A stretch of DNA of 56,646 bases from Rhodanobacter fulvus Jip2 (GTDB lineage Bacteria > Pseudomonadota > Gammaproteobacteria > Xanthomonadales > Rhodanobacteraceae). This document shows, in pieces, positions 1 to 9,153 of the stretch. Location of the stretch: contig NZ_AJXU01000018.1 in NCBI RefSeq assembly GCF_000264315.1, positions 1 to 56,646 on the forward strand, given 5' to 3'. The notes below the pieces were generated by a model. It was not told the DNA's origin and did no database searches. It worked only from the letters and a program-made list of their open reading frames with translations. The position numbers were made by a program, and so were the translations under genes. The first letter of the stretch is position 1. Each line of letters opens with the position of its first letter.

Positions 1-30
1 CCGCTGCGCGGCTACGCTCAGGGAGAACGG
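1..30 (+). repeat. Palindromic intergenic repeat, partial copy A
   Basis: The first 30 bases are the right part of a repeat that recurs around 45431-46009. The copy keeps the self-complementary core GCCGC-TGC-GCGGC region (first base cut off by the window edge) followed by TACGCTCAGGG and GAACGG. It lies just past the 3' end of the DUF3325 gene, so it may also act as a downstream hairpin of that operon. Confidence 0.75.
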
Positions 31-58
31 TGGCTGATGCGATCCAACGAAGGTCGCG

Positions 59-379
59 TCACACCCACGGCGCCAGCACGCGCAACCAGCGTGGACGCCA
101 GGCCAGGGTGAAGGCAACCAGCAGGGAGGCGCCGGTCGAGGCCATCACCCAGACCAGCACGGCCATGGACGCGTGGTCTACGGCCAGGCACAAGCCCAGT
201 GCGGCGATGATGCCCGCCACGCCCAGCCATCGCAGCAGACGCGCCATCGCCGATGAGGGAATGCGCTCCCACACCTGCTGCGCGTGTCCCGGCATCGACA
301 CCGCCAGCCAGCCCATGCCGGCCACGCTGGCAAGCCATGCCGCCAGTAACAGGTATGTCGCGAGCGCGGCTTCAGACAC
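59..379 (-). CDS. DUF3325-like small membrane protein of iron uptake operon
   Basis: This 106-residue protein is almost entirely hydrophobic, with about three membrane segments and a basic C-terminus. Its size, composition and place, immediately after a PepSY membrane protein, a DUF3649-like protein and a TonB-dependent siderophore receptor, match the DUF3325 proteins of such blocks. It overlaps the end of the PepSY gene by 8 bases, so the two are translationally coupled and it is the last gene of the operon. The biochemical role of the family is not known to me; a part in releasing or reducing siderophore iron at the inner membrane is only an inference from the neighbourhood. The family assignment rests on context as much as on sequence. 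Confidence 0.75.
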   Translation of the reverse strand: MSEAALATYLLLAAWLASVAGMGWLAVSMPGHAQQVWERIPSSAMARLLRWLGVAGIIAALGLCLAVDHASMAVLVWVMASTGASLLVAFTLAWRPRWLRVLAPWV

Positions 380-2039
380 GCGCCATCTCCATGCCGGCGA
401 TGCGTGACTGCGCGGCGCTGGCGCGGCGCTTCAGTGCACGAGCCGTCAGGCAGGCCACCGCCGCGCTGCACAGCAGGAACAGGTCGATGCCCGCCACCGG
501 CCAGTAGCCGGTCGCGATCGTGCGCCATAGATAATCGCCGGTGGATATTCCGTTCAACGCCACGGCCGCCAGCGCCAGCGTGGCGATCGCCCAACACTGT
601 TCGCGCCAGGCCGGGTTGGCCAGCCCCTGCGCCACCGGCGCACTGCGCCAGCCGGCATGCAGCAGCGCCAGTGCCCAGGTACACCAGAACACGTAGCGCT
701 CCCAGTCGCCGCGTGCCGGCAGGTTCTCCGGCAGCAGGCGATTGGCCACCAGGATGCCCAGCGTGGCCAGCACCATGCCGGTCACCGTGGTGACAGCCAA
801 CGCATCCACGATGCGCGCGCCCTGGCTGCCCCGCTGCGCATGCTGGCGCTTGCGCTTCTCGACAAAGAACACGAAGCCGGTGGCAATGCACACCGCGCCG
901 GCCAGCCCGCCCAGCATGTAGAACCAGCGCAGCAGCCAGTGACGGAAATGCTGCAGGTGCAGCCCGGTGAGGAACTCGCTGACGCGACCCGTGGGCGTGG
1001 CTGGCGGGTCCACGCGGATCAGTTCGCCGGTCGACGCCTTGAAGTGGATGCCGTCGCCCACCAGCGCGATGCGGTCCGTGCCGGCGCGGTAGACGCTGAC
1101 GTAGCCGTTGGCATCGCCCACATGCTGCAGCATCAAAAAGCCCACATCGCCGGCCTTGCCGTCGGCGGCCCAGCGGCGTTGCGCCTCGGCCACCATCGCG
1201 TCCACCGAAGCCAGCCCCGCTGGCACGCCGGCGCGATCGTGTGGCAGGCCGGTTTCCTGCGCTTCCACCTGCTCATGCAGCTCGTGCAGGCCATGCAGCT
1301 GCGTTTGCCCGACCGGAAAGTAGTAAGTGCTGGCGAAGATCACCAAGCCGGTGAAGGCAAAGAAGAAGTGGAACGGCAGCGCCACCACGCCGGTGAGGTT
1401 GTGCAGGTCCAGCACGCTGCGCAGGCGCGCCTTGCCCGGACGGAAGGTGAAGAACTCGCGCAGCAGCTTGCGGTGCATGATCACGCCGCTGACCAGCGCC
1501 GCCAACATCATCAGCGCGGAAAAACCCACGATCCAGATGCCCAGGTTTTTCCAGTCCAGCGTGAGGCTGTAATGCATCGGGTAGAAGAAGCCGCTGCCGA
1601 TCTTGAGCTGGTCATCGGGCAGCGCCTTGCCGTTGCGCGGGTCGATGGTGTCGTAGGCCCAGATCGCCTCCTCCGGGTCCTTCGCGTTGGGCACCTCGTA
1701 GCCGGCGTACAGCTCCAGCACCGGATCGCGGTGGGTGGTGTAGGCGCTCCAGTTGACCACGGTGTCGAAACGTTGCGGCATCGCGCCGTCGACCCGCGAG
1801 CGCATGGCGTCGATCGCCTCGGGCGTGGGGTGCATGCGCTCGAACGCCGGTCGCAGCACCTGCTCGAACGAGGGCATCGGCTGCGGCGCGATACGGGTGG
1901 TGGGGACCGTCCAACGGTCGATCTCGCGATCGAACACCGACAGCGCGCCGAAGAAGAATGCCGCCATCAGCACGAAGCCCAGCACCAAGCCGAACCAGGT
2001 GTGCAGCCAGGCCATGGCCTGTCGGAAATTGGCGAACAT
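372..2039 (-). CDS. PepSY-associated TM domain protein (iron uptake)
   Basis: This 555-residue inner-membrane protein has an N-terminal helix with WLHTWFG, a long periplasmic section, and further membrane helices around residues 180-240 and 365-530. WLHTWFGL near the start and DLHNLTGV near residue 210 are typical of PepSY_TM proteins, which are often found beside siderophore receptors and are thought to help reduce or remove iron from ferrisiderophores. I chose the ATG at 2039 because GAGG/GGGGA stands just upstream; a GTG at 2051 is the alternative. The start lies 13 bases after the stop of the DUF3649-like gene and the end overlaps the next gene, so this is the middle of one operon. Confidence 0.88.
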   Translation of the reverse strand: MFANFRQAMAWLHTWFGLVLGFVLMAAFFFGALSVFDREIDRWTVPTTRIAPQPMPSFEQVLRPAFERMHPTPEAIDAMRSRVDGAMPQRFDTVVNWSAYTTHRDPVLELYAGYEVPNAKDPEEAIWAYDTIDPRNGKALPDDQLKIGSGFFYPMHYSLTLDWKNLGIWIVGFSALMMLAALVSGVIMHRKLLREFFTFRPGKARLRSVLDLHNLTGVVALPFHFFFAFTGLVIFASTYYFPVGQTQLHGLHELHEQVEAQETGLPHDRAGVPAGLASVDAMVAEAQRRWAADGKAGDVGFLMLQHVGDANGYVSVYRAGTDRIALVGDGIHFKASTGELIRVDPPATPTGRVSEFLTGLHLQHFRHWLLRWFYMLGGLAGAVCIATGFVFFVEKRKRQHAQRGSQGARIVDALAVTTVTGMVLATLGILVANRLLPENLPARGDWERYVFWCTWALALLHAGWRSAPVAQGLANPAWREQCWAIATLALAAVALNGISTGDYLWRTIATGYWPVAGIDLFLLCSAAVACLTARALKRRASAAQSRIAGMEMARV

Positions 2040-2052
2040 GATCGTCCCCACC

Positions 2053-2367
2053 TCAGGTCAGCAACGATTGCACGAACGAACCGATGGCCGTCATCAGCGC
2101 GCCCGCGCCCAGCAACACCAACCAGGCCAGCGCCAGCCGACGCGTGGCCACGGTGCCCAGGAAGGCCGCCAGATAAGCAAGCAGCCCCGCCATGGCGCCC
2201 AGGAATTCGGCATCGTGGAATTCCATGTCCGCGGCGGACAACAGGCTGGTCACGGCGGCAACCGTGCCCCACGCGAAGACGTAGCCACCAAGCACGGCGG
2301 CCGCGATGCGCGAGACGACGCGAAGGCGGGCCGTGGACGGGTATGGGACAACGAGAGTGTTGGACAT
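2053..2367 (-). CDS. DUF3649-like small membrane protein
   Basis: The 104-residue product has about three hydrophobic segments and a short charged N-terminus. It sits between the TonB-dependent receptor and the PepSY protein, 29 bases after the receptor, which is the usual position of DUF3649 proteins in xanthomonad iron uptake operons. No catalytic motif is visible. The call is from size, hydrophobicity and gene order; function beyond a link to iron uptake is unknown. Confidence 0.72.
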   Translation of the reverse strand: MSNTLVVPYPSTARLRVVSRIAAAVLGGYVFAWGTVAAVTSLLSAADMEFHDAEFLGAMAGLLAYLAAFLGTVATRRLALAWLVLLGAGALMTAIGSFVQSLLT

Positions 2368-2396
2368 CGGCTATTGCCTCCCCACGGTGAAGTCAC

Positions 2397-4583
2397 TCAG
2401 AAGCGCCAGTCGAGGCTCAACATGTAGTTGCGCGGTGCGCCGTAGAAGCCGCTGTAGCGCAGCGTGTTGATGTACTTCTCGTTGCCGATGTTCCTGACGT
2501 TGAAACGCAGCGTGGCATCGGGGCGGAAGTCCCAGGCGACGAAGCCGTTGAATACCGCGTAACTGCCCTGGCGCACGGCGAAGCCGCTGGTCTCCACGTT
2601 GGAGATGGCGCTCTGCCAGCGCCCGCCGATGCCGAACGACAGCGGCGTGTAGCTGGGCAGGTGCGCGCTGAGCATCAGGTTGGCGGTACGGCGCGGCACC
2701 CAGCGGTAAGTGTCGTCGCCATCCTGGCCGGTCAGTTTCAGGGCGGTGTAGCCGAACACCAGGTCGACGTTGTCGCCGAGCTTGCCGGTGGCTTCGAATT
2801 CGACGCCTTTCGATTCGACATCGACGCCGCCGTAGTAGTACTGGCCGTCGTCGTTGTAGCCGATGCCGGTGGCCAGTCCGTCCTGCTCGGCCTTGAACAC
2901 GGCCAGCGTCGTCAGCAGCCGGTGGTCGAGCCAGTCGGCTTTCACGCCCACTTCGACATTGGTGCCCTTGGTGGGATCGAGGTAACGCTGTTCCTTGTCG
3001 GCCTGATCCTGCGGCTGGTAGATGTCCGAATAGCTGACATAGCCCAGCACGTGCTCGTTGAAATCGTAGGTGAGGCCGCCGTAGGGGCTGGTGTGGCCCT
3101 CGGTCTGGTCGAAGGGCACGCCGTAGTTGGCGCCGTCGCGGTGGTAGTTCGCGTAGTTGAAGCCGACCACGGCCTTGAGCCGGTCGGTAAGCGCCAGCCG
3201 GGTGGCGCCGAACGCGCGCTTCAGTCGCTGATCCAGCGTGCTGTAGACCGAGAGCTCGCCCCACTGCGGCTCGGCGACCGCATCGCCGGCCCACGGAAAG
3301 CCGGGCATCGCGATGTAGCCGCAGGTTTCAGTACCGCATATCGCCTGCGCGTATTCCCGGTTGGTCGCTTCGCTCCTGCCCACGCTGACACCCAGCGTCA
3401 GTTCCTGGTCGCGGCCGAACAGCTGGAAATGACCATTGAGGGTGGCCGCACCGAGGTGGGCCGTCGTTGCATCGGGGCCGCCCCAGGGATAGCCGTACAG
3501 ACCCAGGTTGGTGCCCGGCTGCATGCCGGTGCCGTCGACGTCGGTGGCGTAGAACATCCGGGTGTCGTTGTCGATGCGGCGGTAGTTGTAGGAAAGCTTC
3601 AACTGCCAGTCCGCGGCCAGCTGGTGGGTGTACTCCAGGAAGCCGGTCTGGCTGGTGGTGTTCCAGTAGGTCCAGTCCTGGGTGGTCGATGCGCCGCGAT
3701 CCCATTCGGCCTGGCTCCCGTCGCTGTACATGAAACTCAGCGCGCCCCACATGTTGCCGTTGGTTTTGGCCTTCTGCCACGAATAGCCCAGCGCCAACGT
3801 ACCGTTCTCGCCCACCTGGCCGTCGATCACGCCGTAGAGGAAATCGCGTTTGTCGTCCTTGCCGCGCAGGTACGAGTCGCCCTCCTCGTGGGCGGCGACC
3901 ACGCGCCCGGCCCAGCTGCCGTCGGTGGTGAACGGGGTCGAATAATCCGCCTGGACGCGCGTGGTGCCCCACGAACCGTAGCTGATGCCGACCGAGCCCT
4001 GCTCGTCATTGGTCGGGCGCTTGCGCACGTAGTTGATGGTGCCGGCCGCGTTGCCCACGCCGGTCAGCAGGCCGTTGGCGCCGCGGATCACTTCCAGCTT
4101 CTCGTAGCCGTAGGCATCCATTGCACCGGTGGCGACGCCCCAGCCATTGGGCAGGCCGACGCCGTCGATCTGGGTGTTCTCGATATCGAAACCCCGCGAG
4201 GTATAGGTGGTGCGGTTGGTTTCCCATTCCTCCACCTGCACGCCGGTGGCCAGGCGCAGCGCATCGTTGACGCTGGTGGCGCCGAACTGCGCCATCTGCT
4301 CATCGCTCACCACGCTGATCGACTGCGGCGTGTCCTTGATGCCCAGATCGAGGTTGGTCGCGCCGCTGGAAACACGGTCGGCGCGCTGGGCCACGACCAT
4401 CACCGCGCCCAGATCGGTGGCGTCGCCGCCGTCTCCCGCTGGCTGCGGGGTGGCAAGCGCCGCACCCGATGAACAGGCCAGCGCCATGCAGATCGCAAAA
4501 CGCAGACGGCCATGGGTTGCTGCGGTCGAACGATTTCCGGGCGCGCTGAAAGACGGCAGACGAAGGGGGCTCGTGGGGCGCAT
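2397..4583 (-). CDS. TonB-dependent siderophore receptor
   Basis: This 728-residue protein is an outer-membrane ferric-siderophore receptor. After a signal peptide (RFAICMALACSSGAALA) it shows a plug domain: IKDTPQSISVVSDEQM is the standard plug motif of siderophore receptors, and VIRGANGLLTGVGNAAGTIN follows about 75 residues later. The rest has the alternating pattern of a 22-strand barrel and ends in aromatic WRF, as needed for barrel assembly. The ATG at 4583 follows AGGATC; an in-frame ATG at 4622 would add 13 residues with a weaker ribosome site. A Fur-type box lies about 90 bases upstream. It is the first gene of a four-gene operon. The siderophore cannot be told from sequence. Confidence 0.93.
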   Translation of the reverse strand: MRPTSPLRLPSFSAPGNRSTAATHGRLRFAICMALACSSGAALATPQPAGDGGDATDLGAVMVVAQRADRVSSGATNLDLGIKDTPQSISVVSDEQMAQFGATSVNDALRLATGVQVEEWETNRTTYTSRGFDIENTQIDGVGLPNGWGVATGAMDAYGYEKLEVIRGANGLLTGVGNAAGTINYVRKRPTNDEQGSVGISYGSWGTTRVQADYSTPFTTDGSWAGRVVAAHEEGDSYLRGKDDKRDFLYGVIDGQVGENGTLALGYSWQKAKTNGNMWGALSFMYSDGSQAEWDRGASTTQDWTYWNTTSQTGFLEYTHQLAADWQLKLSYNYRRIDNDTRMFYATDVDGTGMQPGTNLGLYGYPWGGPDATTAHLGAATLNGHFQLFGRDQELTLGVSVGRSEATNREYAQAICGTETCGYIAMPGFPWAGDAVAEPQWGELSVYSTLDQRLKRAFGATRLALTDRLKAVVGFNYANYHRDGANYGVPFDQTEGHTSPYGGLTYDFNEHVLGYVSYSDIYQPQDQADKEQRYLDPTKGTNVEVGVKADWLDHRLLTTLAVFKAEQDGLATGIGYNDDGQYYYGGVDVESKGVEFEATGKLGDNVDLVFGYTALKLTGQDGDDTYRWVPRRTANLMLSAHLPSYTPLSFGIGGRWQSAISNVETSGFAVRQGSYAVFNGFVAWDFRPDATLRFNVRNIGNEKYINTLRYSGFYGAPRNYMLSLDWRF

Positions 4584-4674
4584 GAGGATCCTGGGTAGGG
4601 AGGAACGGACGCTGCTCCGCATCGCGATGGCATGCGCCGCCGCGGCCTGAAGGCAACGAATCAGTGCATTATTA

Positions 4675-4695
4675 AATGCGAATGCTTCTCATTAT
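4675..4695 (-). promoter_or_regulatory. Fur box upstream of siderophore receptor operon
   Basis: On the minus strand the site reads ATAATGAGAAGCATTCGCAT, close to the 7-1-7 Fur consensus TGATAATnATTATCA (about 11 of 14 defined positions). It lies some 90 bases before the receptor start, in the only AT-rich stretch of the gap, and fits iron repression of the operon. Confidence 0.75.
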
Positions 4696-4875
4696 GCAAG
4701 ACTTGCCGACAACGGTATCGCCGGTCACCCACGGGGCTCCGAACGCCGCACTTCTGACGGAGGCACGTTGGCCGTGGATCGGGGCGGCGCGCGTGGACGG
4801 GATTCGGCCGCGCGGCGCGGCGTCTTGTCGGTACCGGCTCGATCGAAGCGCTTCCGCGCCGGGGCTACAGCAAAA

Positions 4876-4900
4876 GCATCGCGACTGAAGTCGCTCCCAC
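4876..4900 (+). repeat. REP element, single arm
   Basis: This 25-base unit (core GCGACTGAAGTCGC) is identical to the right arm of the inverted pair at 42295-42370. Here no matching second arm is seen. It lies in the 286-base gap between the divergently oriented context of the receptor promoter and the end of the SCO gene, where it could stop transcription of the nirK operon. Confidence 0.8.
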
Positions 4901-4908
4901 CGTGGGGG

Positions 4909-5478
4909 TCAGTGCGTTGCCAGCGTCTTGTCGATGGCCTGGACGAACGCGGGATCGACGCGGCCGATAATGGTGGTGCGCGCCACGATGCGGCCGTCGG
5001 CATCGAGCAGGATCAGTTCGCTGCTGTGATTGAAATCGCCGTCAGGAAGCTGGCGGTATTGCAGGCCGAACAGCGCCGCCAGCGGACGGGCGTCCTTCGC
5101 CTCGGTGCGTGCGAGTGTCCAGTGGCGCATATCGAGCCTGCGCGCGGCGGCGTAGTTGCGCAGCGCCTCCACGTTGTCGCGTTCGGGGTCGAAACTCACC
5201 GCCAGCAGGGCCAGCTTGTCGCGCGCGGGTTCGGCCACGGCCTTGCGGGTGAGTTTCATGGTGTCCACGATCATCGGGCAGACCATGGCGCAGGAGGTGT
5301 AGATCATGCTGACCAGTTGCACCTGTCCGCGGCGCGCGGCCAGCGGCCGTGCGTGGCCGTCCTGATCGGTGAGGGTGACGTTGAACTGGTAAACCGAATC
5401 GGGCGGCAGCGGCGTGGCGGCAAAGGCCTGGCCGGCCAGCAGCAGCGCGAGGAGCAACCATGGGGCAAGGCGTTTCAT
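4909..5478 (-). CDS. SCO1/SenC family copper chaperone
   Basis: The 189-residue protein has a cleavable signal peptide (LLLALLLAGQAFA) and a thioredoxin-like fold. The copper ligands of the SCO family are present: C63-x3-C67 in the CAMVC motif and H151 in NHSSE. SCO proteins deliver copper to periplasmic or membrane copper sites such as CuA. Here it is the last gene of the nirK operon, 9 bases after the NirV-like gene, so delivery of copper to the type 1 or type 2 site of NirK is the likely job, by inference. It is somewhat shorter than typical SCO1 proteins (about 200 residues). Confidence 0.92.
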   Translation of the reverse strand: MKRLAPWLLLALLLAGQAFAATPLPPDSVYQFNVTLTDQDGHARPLAARRGQVQLVSMIYTSCAMVCPMIVDTMKLTRKAVAEPARDKLALLAVSFDPERDNVEALRNYAAARRLDMRHWTLARTEAKDARPLAALFGLQYRQLPDGDFNHSSELILLDADGRIVARTTIIGRVDPAFVQAIDKTLATH

Positions 5479-5487
5479 GGAAAAACC

Positions 5488-6249
5488 TCAGTCGGGCTTC
5501 GCGCAGCGAAAGCCCATGTTGTTGGTGGTGTCCACCGCCTTCAACGCGCTCAGCATGGCGATGCGCATCAGGGTGGCGTAGTTCTCTTTTTCCTGCATGC
5601 TGACGGCGCCGGCGCCGCAGAACTTCATCTTGTCGGCGCCATCCTGGTCGCGGCTGTCGCTGCCCACCAGCAAGGCGTTGAAGTCGTCCACCCATTCCCA
5701 CACCACGCCGTTGAGGTCGCGCACGCCATGCACGTCCGCAGCACCGCCGATGGTCGGCAGCGATTGGCTGGATGGACGGCTATACCACTGCAGCACGCGC
5801 TCGCGCCACGCGGGATCCTTGCGTGCATCGGAGCGGGTAGCGTCGGCCGCGGCGGCGTATTCCCATTCGTACCAGCTGGGCAGACGGGCGTGTTCGCTTT
5901 CGCAATAGGCCTGGGCGGCAAACCAGCTCACCCGTGTCACCGGCTGTTGCGGCAAGGCATCGCCCAGCGCGTCGGGCGCGGCCCAGTGGGTGAGGTAGCG
6001 GCGGTCGGCGAAGACCGGGGCCACCTGATCGCGCCGCCATTGCGGGTGCGCTTTCACGAAGGCGAGGAACTCGGCGTTGGTCACCGGCTCGGTGCGCATA
6101 TGGAACGGCGCGATCTTTGCCGGTGCCGCCTTGCCGTCGGCGGGTAGCACGCTGGTGAACGTGCCGCCCGGCAGCGGGGCGTATTCCGCCGCCGCCACCG
6201 GGCCGGCCAGCAGCGCGCCCAGCATCAGCATTGATGGCCAGGCGCGCAT
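5488..6249 (-). CDS. nirV: Formylglycine-generating-enzyme-like protein (NirV-like)
   Basis: The 253-residue protein has a signal peptide ending near VAAA and an FGE-sulfatase fold: the segments PLPGGTFTSVLP, TEPVTNAEFLAFV, QPVTRVSWFAAQAYC, RLPSWYEWEYAA, DLNGVVWEWVDDF and a final NMGFRCAK are the landmarks of this family. In known denitrifiers a protein of this type, NirV, follows nirK. The ATG is 2 bases from the nirK stop, so the two are co-translated. It is periplasmic by its signal peptide. Whether it modifies a protein residue, as true FGE does, is unknown, and no sulfatase is nearby. Confidence 0.85.
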   Translation of the reverse strand: MRAWPSMLMLGALLAGPVAAAEYAPLPGGTFTSVLPADGKAAPAKIAPFHMRTEPVTNAEFLAFVKAHPQWRRDQVAPVFADRRYLTHWAAPDALGDALPQQPVTRVSWFAAQAYCESEHARLPSWYEWEYAAAADATRSDARKDPAWRERVLQWYSRPSSQSLPTIGGAADVHGVRDLNGVVWEWVDDFNALLVGSDSRDQDGADKMKFCGAGAVSMQEKENYATLMRIAMLSALKAVDTTNNMGFRCAKPD

Positions 6250-6251
6250 GC

Positions 6252-7775
6252 TCAGTGCTCCGGTGCCGCGGCGGGTGCCGGCTGCGCGCGGACCTTGGCC
6301 ACCTCTTCCTTGGTGATCTGGCCGCCGGCGTTATCCCAGCTGTTCAGCACGTAGGTGAGGATGTTGGCCACCTCGTCATCGTTGAGCTGGCTCATCGGCG
6401 GCATCACCGAGTCGTAATCCACGCCGTTGACGGTGATCTTGCCGTGCAGGCCGTGCAGCGGGATCGAGATCAGGTGCTCGCGATCCTGCTTGACCAGGTA
6501 ATCCGACTTGGCCAGCGGGGGGAACACGTTGGTCATGCCCTTGCCATCGGCCTGGTGGCAGACCGAGCAGGTGCCGGTGAACAACTGCTGGCCGGCCTTG
6601 ATCTGGTCTTCCTTGGTCAGCGTACCCGCGGCATTCGCCTTGGCCGCCGCCGTCACCGCGTGCAGGTTGGGCTCGGCGCGGTCGCCCAGGTAGACCGAGT
6701 CCACCTCCTTGCCCGAATAAACCAGCTTGTTCTCCGGCCCGTCCACCTTGAGGATGCCCAGCGCACCCTTGTTGAAGGCGCGGAAGATCGAGTGGTCGAC
6801 CAGCACGTAGCTGCCCGGCACGTCGGTGTGGAATTCGACGATGGCCGCGCCGCCGGCGGGGATCAGCGTGGTCTGCACGTTCGACTGCGGGTGGGTGCCG
6901 CCCTCGGGCTGCACGCGGTCGAAGATCTCGCCGATCACGTGGAAGCTGGAGATCAGGTTGGGGCCGCCGTTGCCCACGAACAGGCGCACCGTTTCGTTGG
7001 TTTTGGCGGTGAGCGCGTTGTCGCCGGTGAGCGCACCTTCGTGGCCGTTGAACAGCACGTAGGTGGGGTGCTCGTCGATGGCCTTGTCCATGTCGAACGG
7101 CTGGTGGCCCTTCTCGCGGTACTTGCCGGTGGTGTAGAAATCGCCCTGCATCACGTAGTACTCGTGATCGACCTTGGGCAGGCCCTCCGGTGGCTCGACC
7201 AGGATCAACCCGTACATGCCGTTGGCGATATGCATGCCCACCGGCGCGGTGGCGCAGTGGTAGACGTAGATGCCGGCATTGAGCGCCTTGAAGGTGAACT
7301 GCGACGCATGCCCGGGCGCGGTGAAGCTGGACGCCGCACCGCCACCGGGGCCGGTGACGCCGTGCAGGTCGATGTTGTGCGGCATCTTGCTGTCGGGCGC
7401 GTTCTTCAGGTGGAACTCCACCGTGTCGCCCTGGCGCACACGGATGAAGCTGCCCGGCACGGTGCCGCCGAAGGTCCAGTAGGTGTAGCTGACGCCTTCG
7501 GAGATGGGCATCTCCTTCTCGATCACTTCCAGCTCCACGATGACCTTCGCGGGATAGTTGCGATTGACCGGCGGCGGCACGTGTGGCGGGCTGGTGAGTA
7601 CGGCGTGGATCGGCTCGCCCTGCGGCGGGCCGAAGCTTTCCGGCGGGGTGACGGCCGCCGCTGCGGCACTGCCGAAGGGGACTTCGCTGGCGCCGCCGCT
7701 TGCGGGTTTTTCGGAGCAGGCTGCAAGGGCCATCAGGCCGGCTGCAGCGAGGATGAGTGACAACTTACGTGTCAT
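6252..7775 (-). CDS. nirK: Copper nitrite reductase with C-terminal cytochrome c domain
   Basis: The 507-residue protein reduces nitrite to nitric oxide. A lipoprotein signal (LMALAAC) should anchor it to a membrane facing the periplasm. Two cupredoxin domains follow: type 1 copper ligands H133, C174, H182 and M187 ([20 protein letters not shown]) and type 2 ligands at H138, H173 and a later His in SSFHVIG. A linker leads to a class I cytochrome c domain with C403-x2-C406-H407, making a three-domain NirK of the Ralstonia pickettii type, able to accept electrons through its own heme. I chose the ATG at 7775 because AGAGAGAAG precedes it and a signal peptide starts there. It is first in the operon with nirV and the SCO gene, under an FNR-type box. 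Confidence 0.97.
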   Translation of the reverse strand: MTRKLSLILAAAGLMALAACSEKPASGGASEVPFGSAAAAAVTPPESFGPPQGEPIHAVLTSPPHVPPPVNRNYPAKVIVELEVIEKEMPISEGVSYTYWTFGGTVPGSFIRVRQGDTVEFHLKNAPDSKMPHNIDLHGVTGPGGGAASSFTAPGHASQFTFKALNAGIYVYHCATAPVGMHIANGMYGLILVEPPEGLPKVDHEYYVMQGDFYTTGKYREKGHQPFDMDKAIDEHPTYVLFNGHEGALTGDNALTAKTNETVRLFVGNGGPNLISSFHVIGEIFDRVQPEGGTHPQSNVQTTLIPAGGAAIVEFHTDVPGSYVLVDHSIFRAFNKGALGILKVDGPENKLVYSGKEVDSVYLGDRAEPNLHAVTAAAKANAAGTLTKEDQIKAGQQLFTGTCSVCHQADGKGMTNVFPPLAKSDYLVKQDREHLISIPLHGLHGKITVNGVDYDSVMPPMSQLNDDEVANILTYVLNSWDNAGGQITKEEVAKVRAQPAPAAAPEH

Positions 7776-7803
7776 GGCGCTTCTCTCTGTGGAGTTCGGC
7801 GCC

Positions 7804-7844
7804 AGACTATGTGATCGCTGCTTGTCCGATTTGACGCGGGTCAA
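7804..7844 (-). promoter_or_regulatory. FNR/Dnr-type promoter of nirK
   Basis: TTGACGCGGGTCAA at 7831-7844 is an FNR/Dnr-type palindrome. On the minus strand a TAGTCT -10 hexamer (7804-7809) follows at the spacing of a class II promoter (box centre at about -41), placing the transcript start near 7796, 21 bases before the nirK ATG. Confidence 0.82.
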
Positions 7845-7894
7845 TTTCCGCGGTGTAAACCCGCCTCTGCGTCAAGCTGCCACAGCGGGAACGC

Positions 7895-9142
7895 TCACCC
7901 CGGTTTGCCGTCGCGGCGCGGGGTCAGGTAGATCCATGCCGAACGCAGCACCCACGGCAAAAATGCCACCAGCCAACCGTAGGCGGCGATCACCAGCCAC
8001 AGGTACACGTCGCCGCCCAGTTCGGCGCGGATACGCAGCAGCGCCACGACCTGCAGCAACGCGAAACACAGCCACGCGATCTTGCCCATCTGCAATGGCC
8101 GGCCGGAGTGACCCATGGTCACGCGCGTCACCATCGCCACCAGCATCGAGCCGAAATAACCGATGGCCAGCGCGTGCAGCGGCGCGCGCATGAACAGCAG
8201 CTCGCCGCGCGTGGCATAGATCACGTCCTGCACCGCATACAGCACGAACGCGATCGGCAGCCAGGCGAAAGCCAGATGCAACACCGCCAGGATGCCGGGG
8301 CGCATCGCCTTCCACGGCTGCCAGGCCACCGCGTGCCAGGCGAACACCAGCGCCAGCGGCACGTCGACCAGCCAGCGCCAGGCCAGCAGCCCGCGCCACT
8401 CCATCAACAGATGCGCCAGCAGCAGCACCCACACCACCGGCAGGCTCCAGCGCGGGCGCACCACGTGGTAATCCTTCACCACGTTGCTGCTGAAGAACGG
8501 CAGCATGCGATGCGTTACGGTGAAGAAGATCGGCAGCAGCAGGCCGAACGTGCCGATATGTATCGCCAATAGCGCACACGTCTCCGGGCCGCCGAACAGA
8601 TACACCAGGAACGCCACCAGCCCCACGCAACCGAACCCCAGCGCCAGCAGGCATGACTTTGCGTGATCGATGCGGTTGCTGGCCGCCCGCAGCACCCGGC
8701 CCAGGATGGTGGTGCCGATCAGGTAGCCAACCAGCATCACGATGAAACCGGCCTTGACCAGCCACGGCATGCCCAGCAAACCGACATTGGCCAGCACGTA
8801 ACCGCCGAACACGCTCGCCGCCACCGGTACATAGTGACGCCGCGACAGCGCCGGCAGGTTCATCCAGCGCGGGAACACCGTCAGCAGAAAGCCGAACATG
8901 AACAACGGAAACAGCCCGTACTGGATCACCATCGCATGCGCCCAGCCCGGCGGAATCGACGGCTGCGGCCACCCGCCCAGGCCGAAGCGCATCCAGGTCA
9001 ACTCCACCGCCCACCACGCCATGCTCAGCAGCACCGCGACGGCGCCGGCCAGAAACAGCAAACGGTGCGGCGCCGAGCTGAGCAGGGCGGGCAGTTCGGC
9101 GAATGTCGCCGGCTTGACGCTGGAAGTGCGTGATTCGGCCAT
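7895..9142 (-). CDS. nnrS: NnrS family heme/copper membrane protein
   Basis: The 415-residue polytopic membrane protein has about 12 hydrophobic segments. HRLLFLAGAVAVLLSMAWW near the start, FPLFMFGFLLTVFPRWMN, FFTVTHRMLPFFSSN and GYFGSMLVAMVTRVTMGHSG are landmarks of NnrS, a protein of denitrifiers that binds heme and copper and relieves damage by nitric oxide. I start it at the ATG at 9142, preceded by GAGATGG; the frame stays open upstream but the family begins here. It lies between nirK and a divergent stress cluster. Its upstream region has FNR-type boxes and a Fur-like box, so both oxygen and iron may control it. Confidence 0.92.
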   Translation of the reverse strand: MAESRTSSVKPATFAELPALLSSAPHRLLFLAGAVAVLLSMAWWAVELTWMRFGLGGWPQPSIPPGWAHAMVIQYGLFPLFMFGFLLTVFPRWMNLPALSRRHYVPVAASVFGGYVLANVGLLGMPWLVKAGFIVMLVGYLIGTTILGRVLRAASNRIDHAKSCLLALGFGCVGLVAFLVYLFGGPETCALLAIHIGTFGLLLPIFFTVTHRMLPFFSSNVVKDYHVVRPRWSLPVVWVLLLAHLLMEWRGLLAWRWLVDVPLALVFAWHAVAWQPWKAMRPGILAVLHLAFAWLPIAFVLYAVQDVIYATRGELLFMRAPLHALAIGYFGSMLVAMVTRVTMGHSGRPLQMGKIAWLCFALLQVVALLRIRAELGGDVYLWLVIAAYGWLVAFLPWVLRSAWIYLTPRRDGKPG

Positions 9143-9153
9143 GAGCCATCTCG

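Noticed and set aside
657..2390. Long plus-strand open frame opposite the PepSY gene, and similar long frames at 2661-4472, 4768-6147, 6231-7760, 10265-13174, 15275-17014, 23755-26256, 40854-43454, 46180-47757, 49491-50933, 50812-52605 and 53515-55761
   Set aside because: They are antisense or shifted shadows of well-supported genes. Their translations are rich in Arg, His, Ala and Gly without domains, which is what high-GC coding DNA gives in the other frames.
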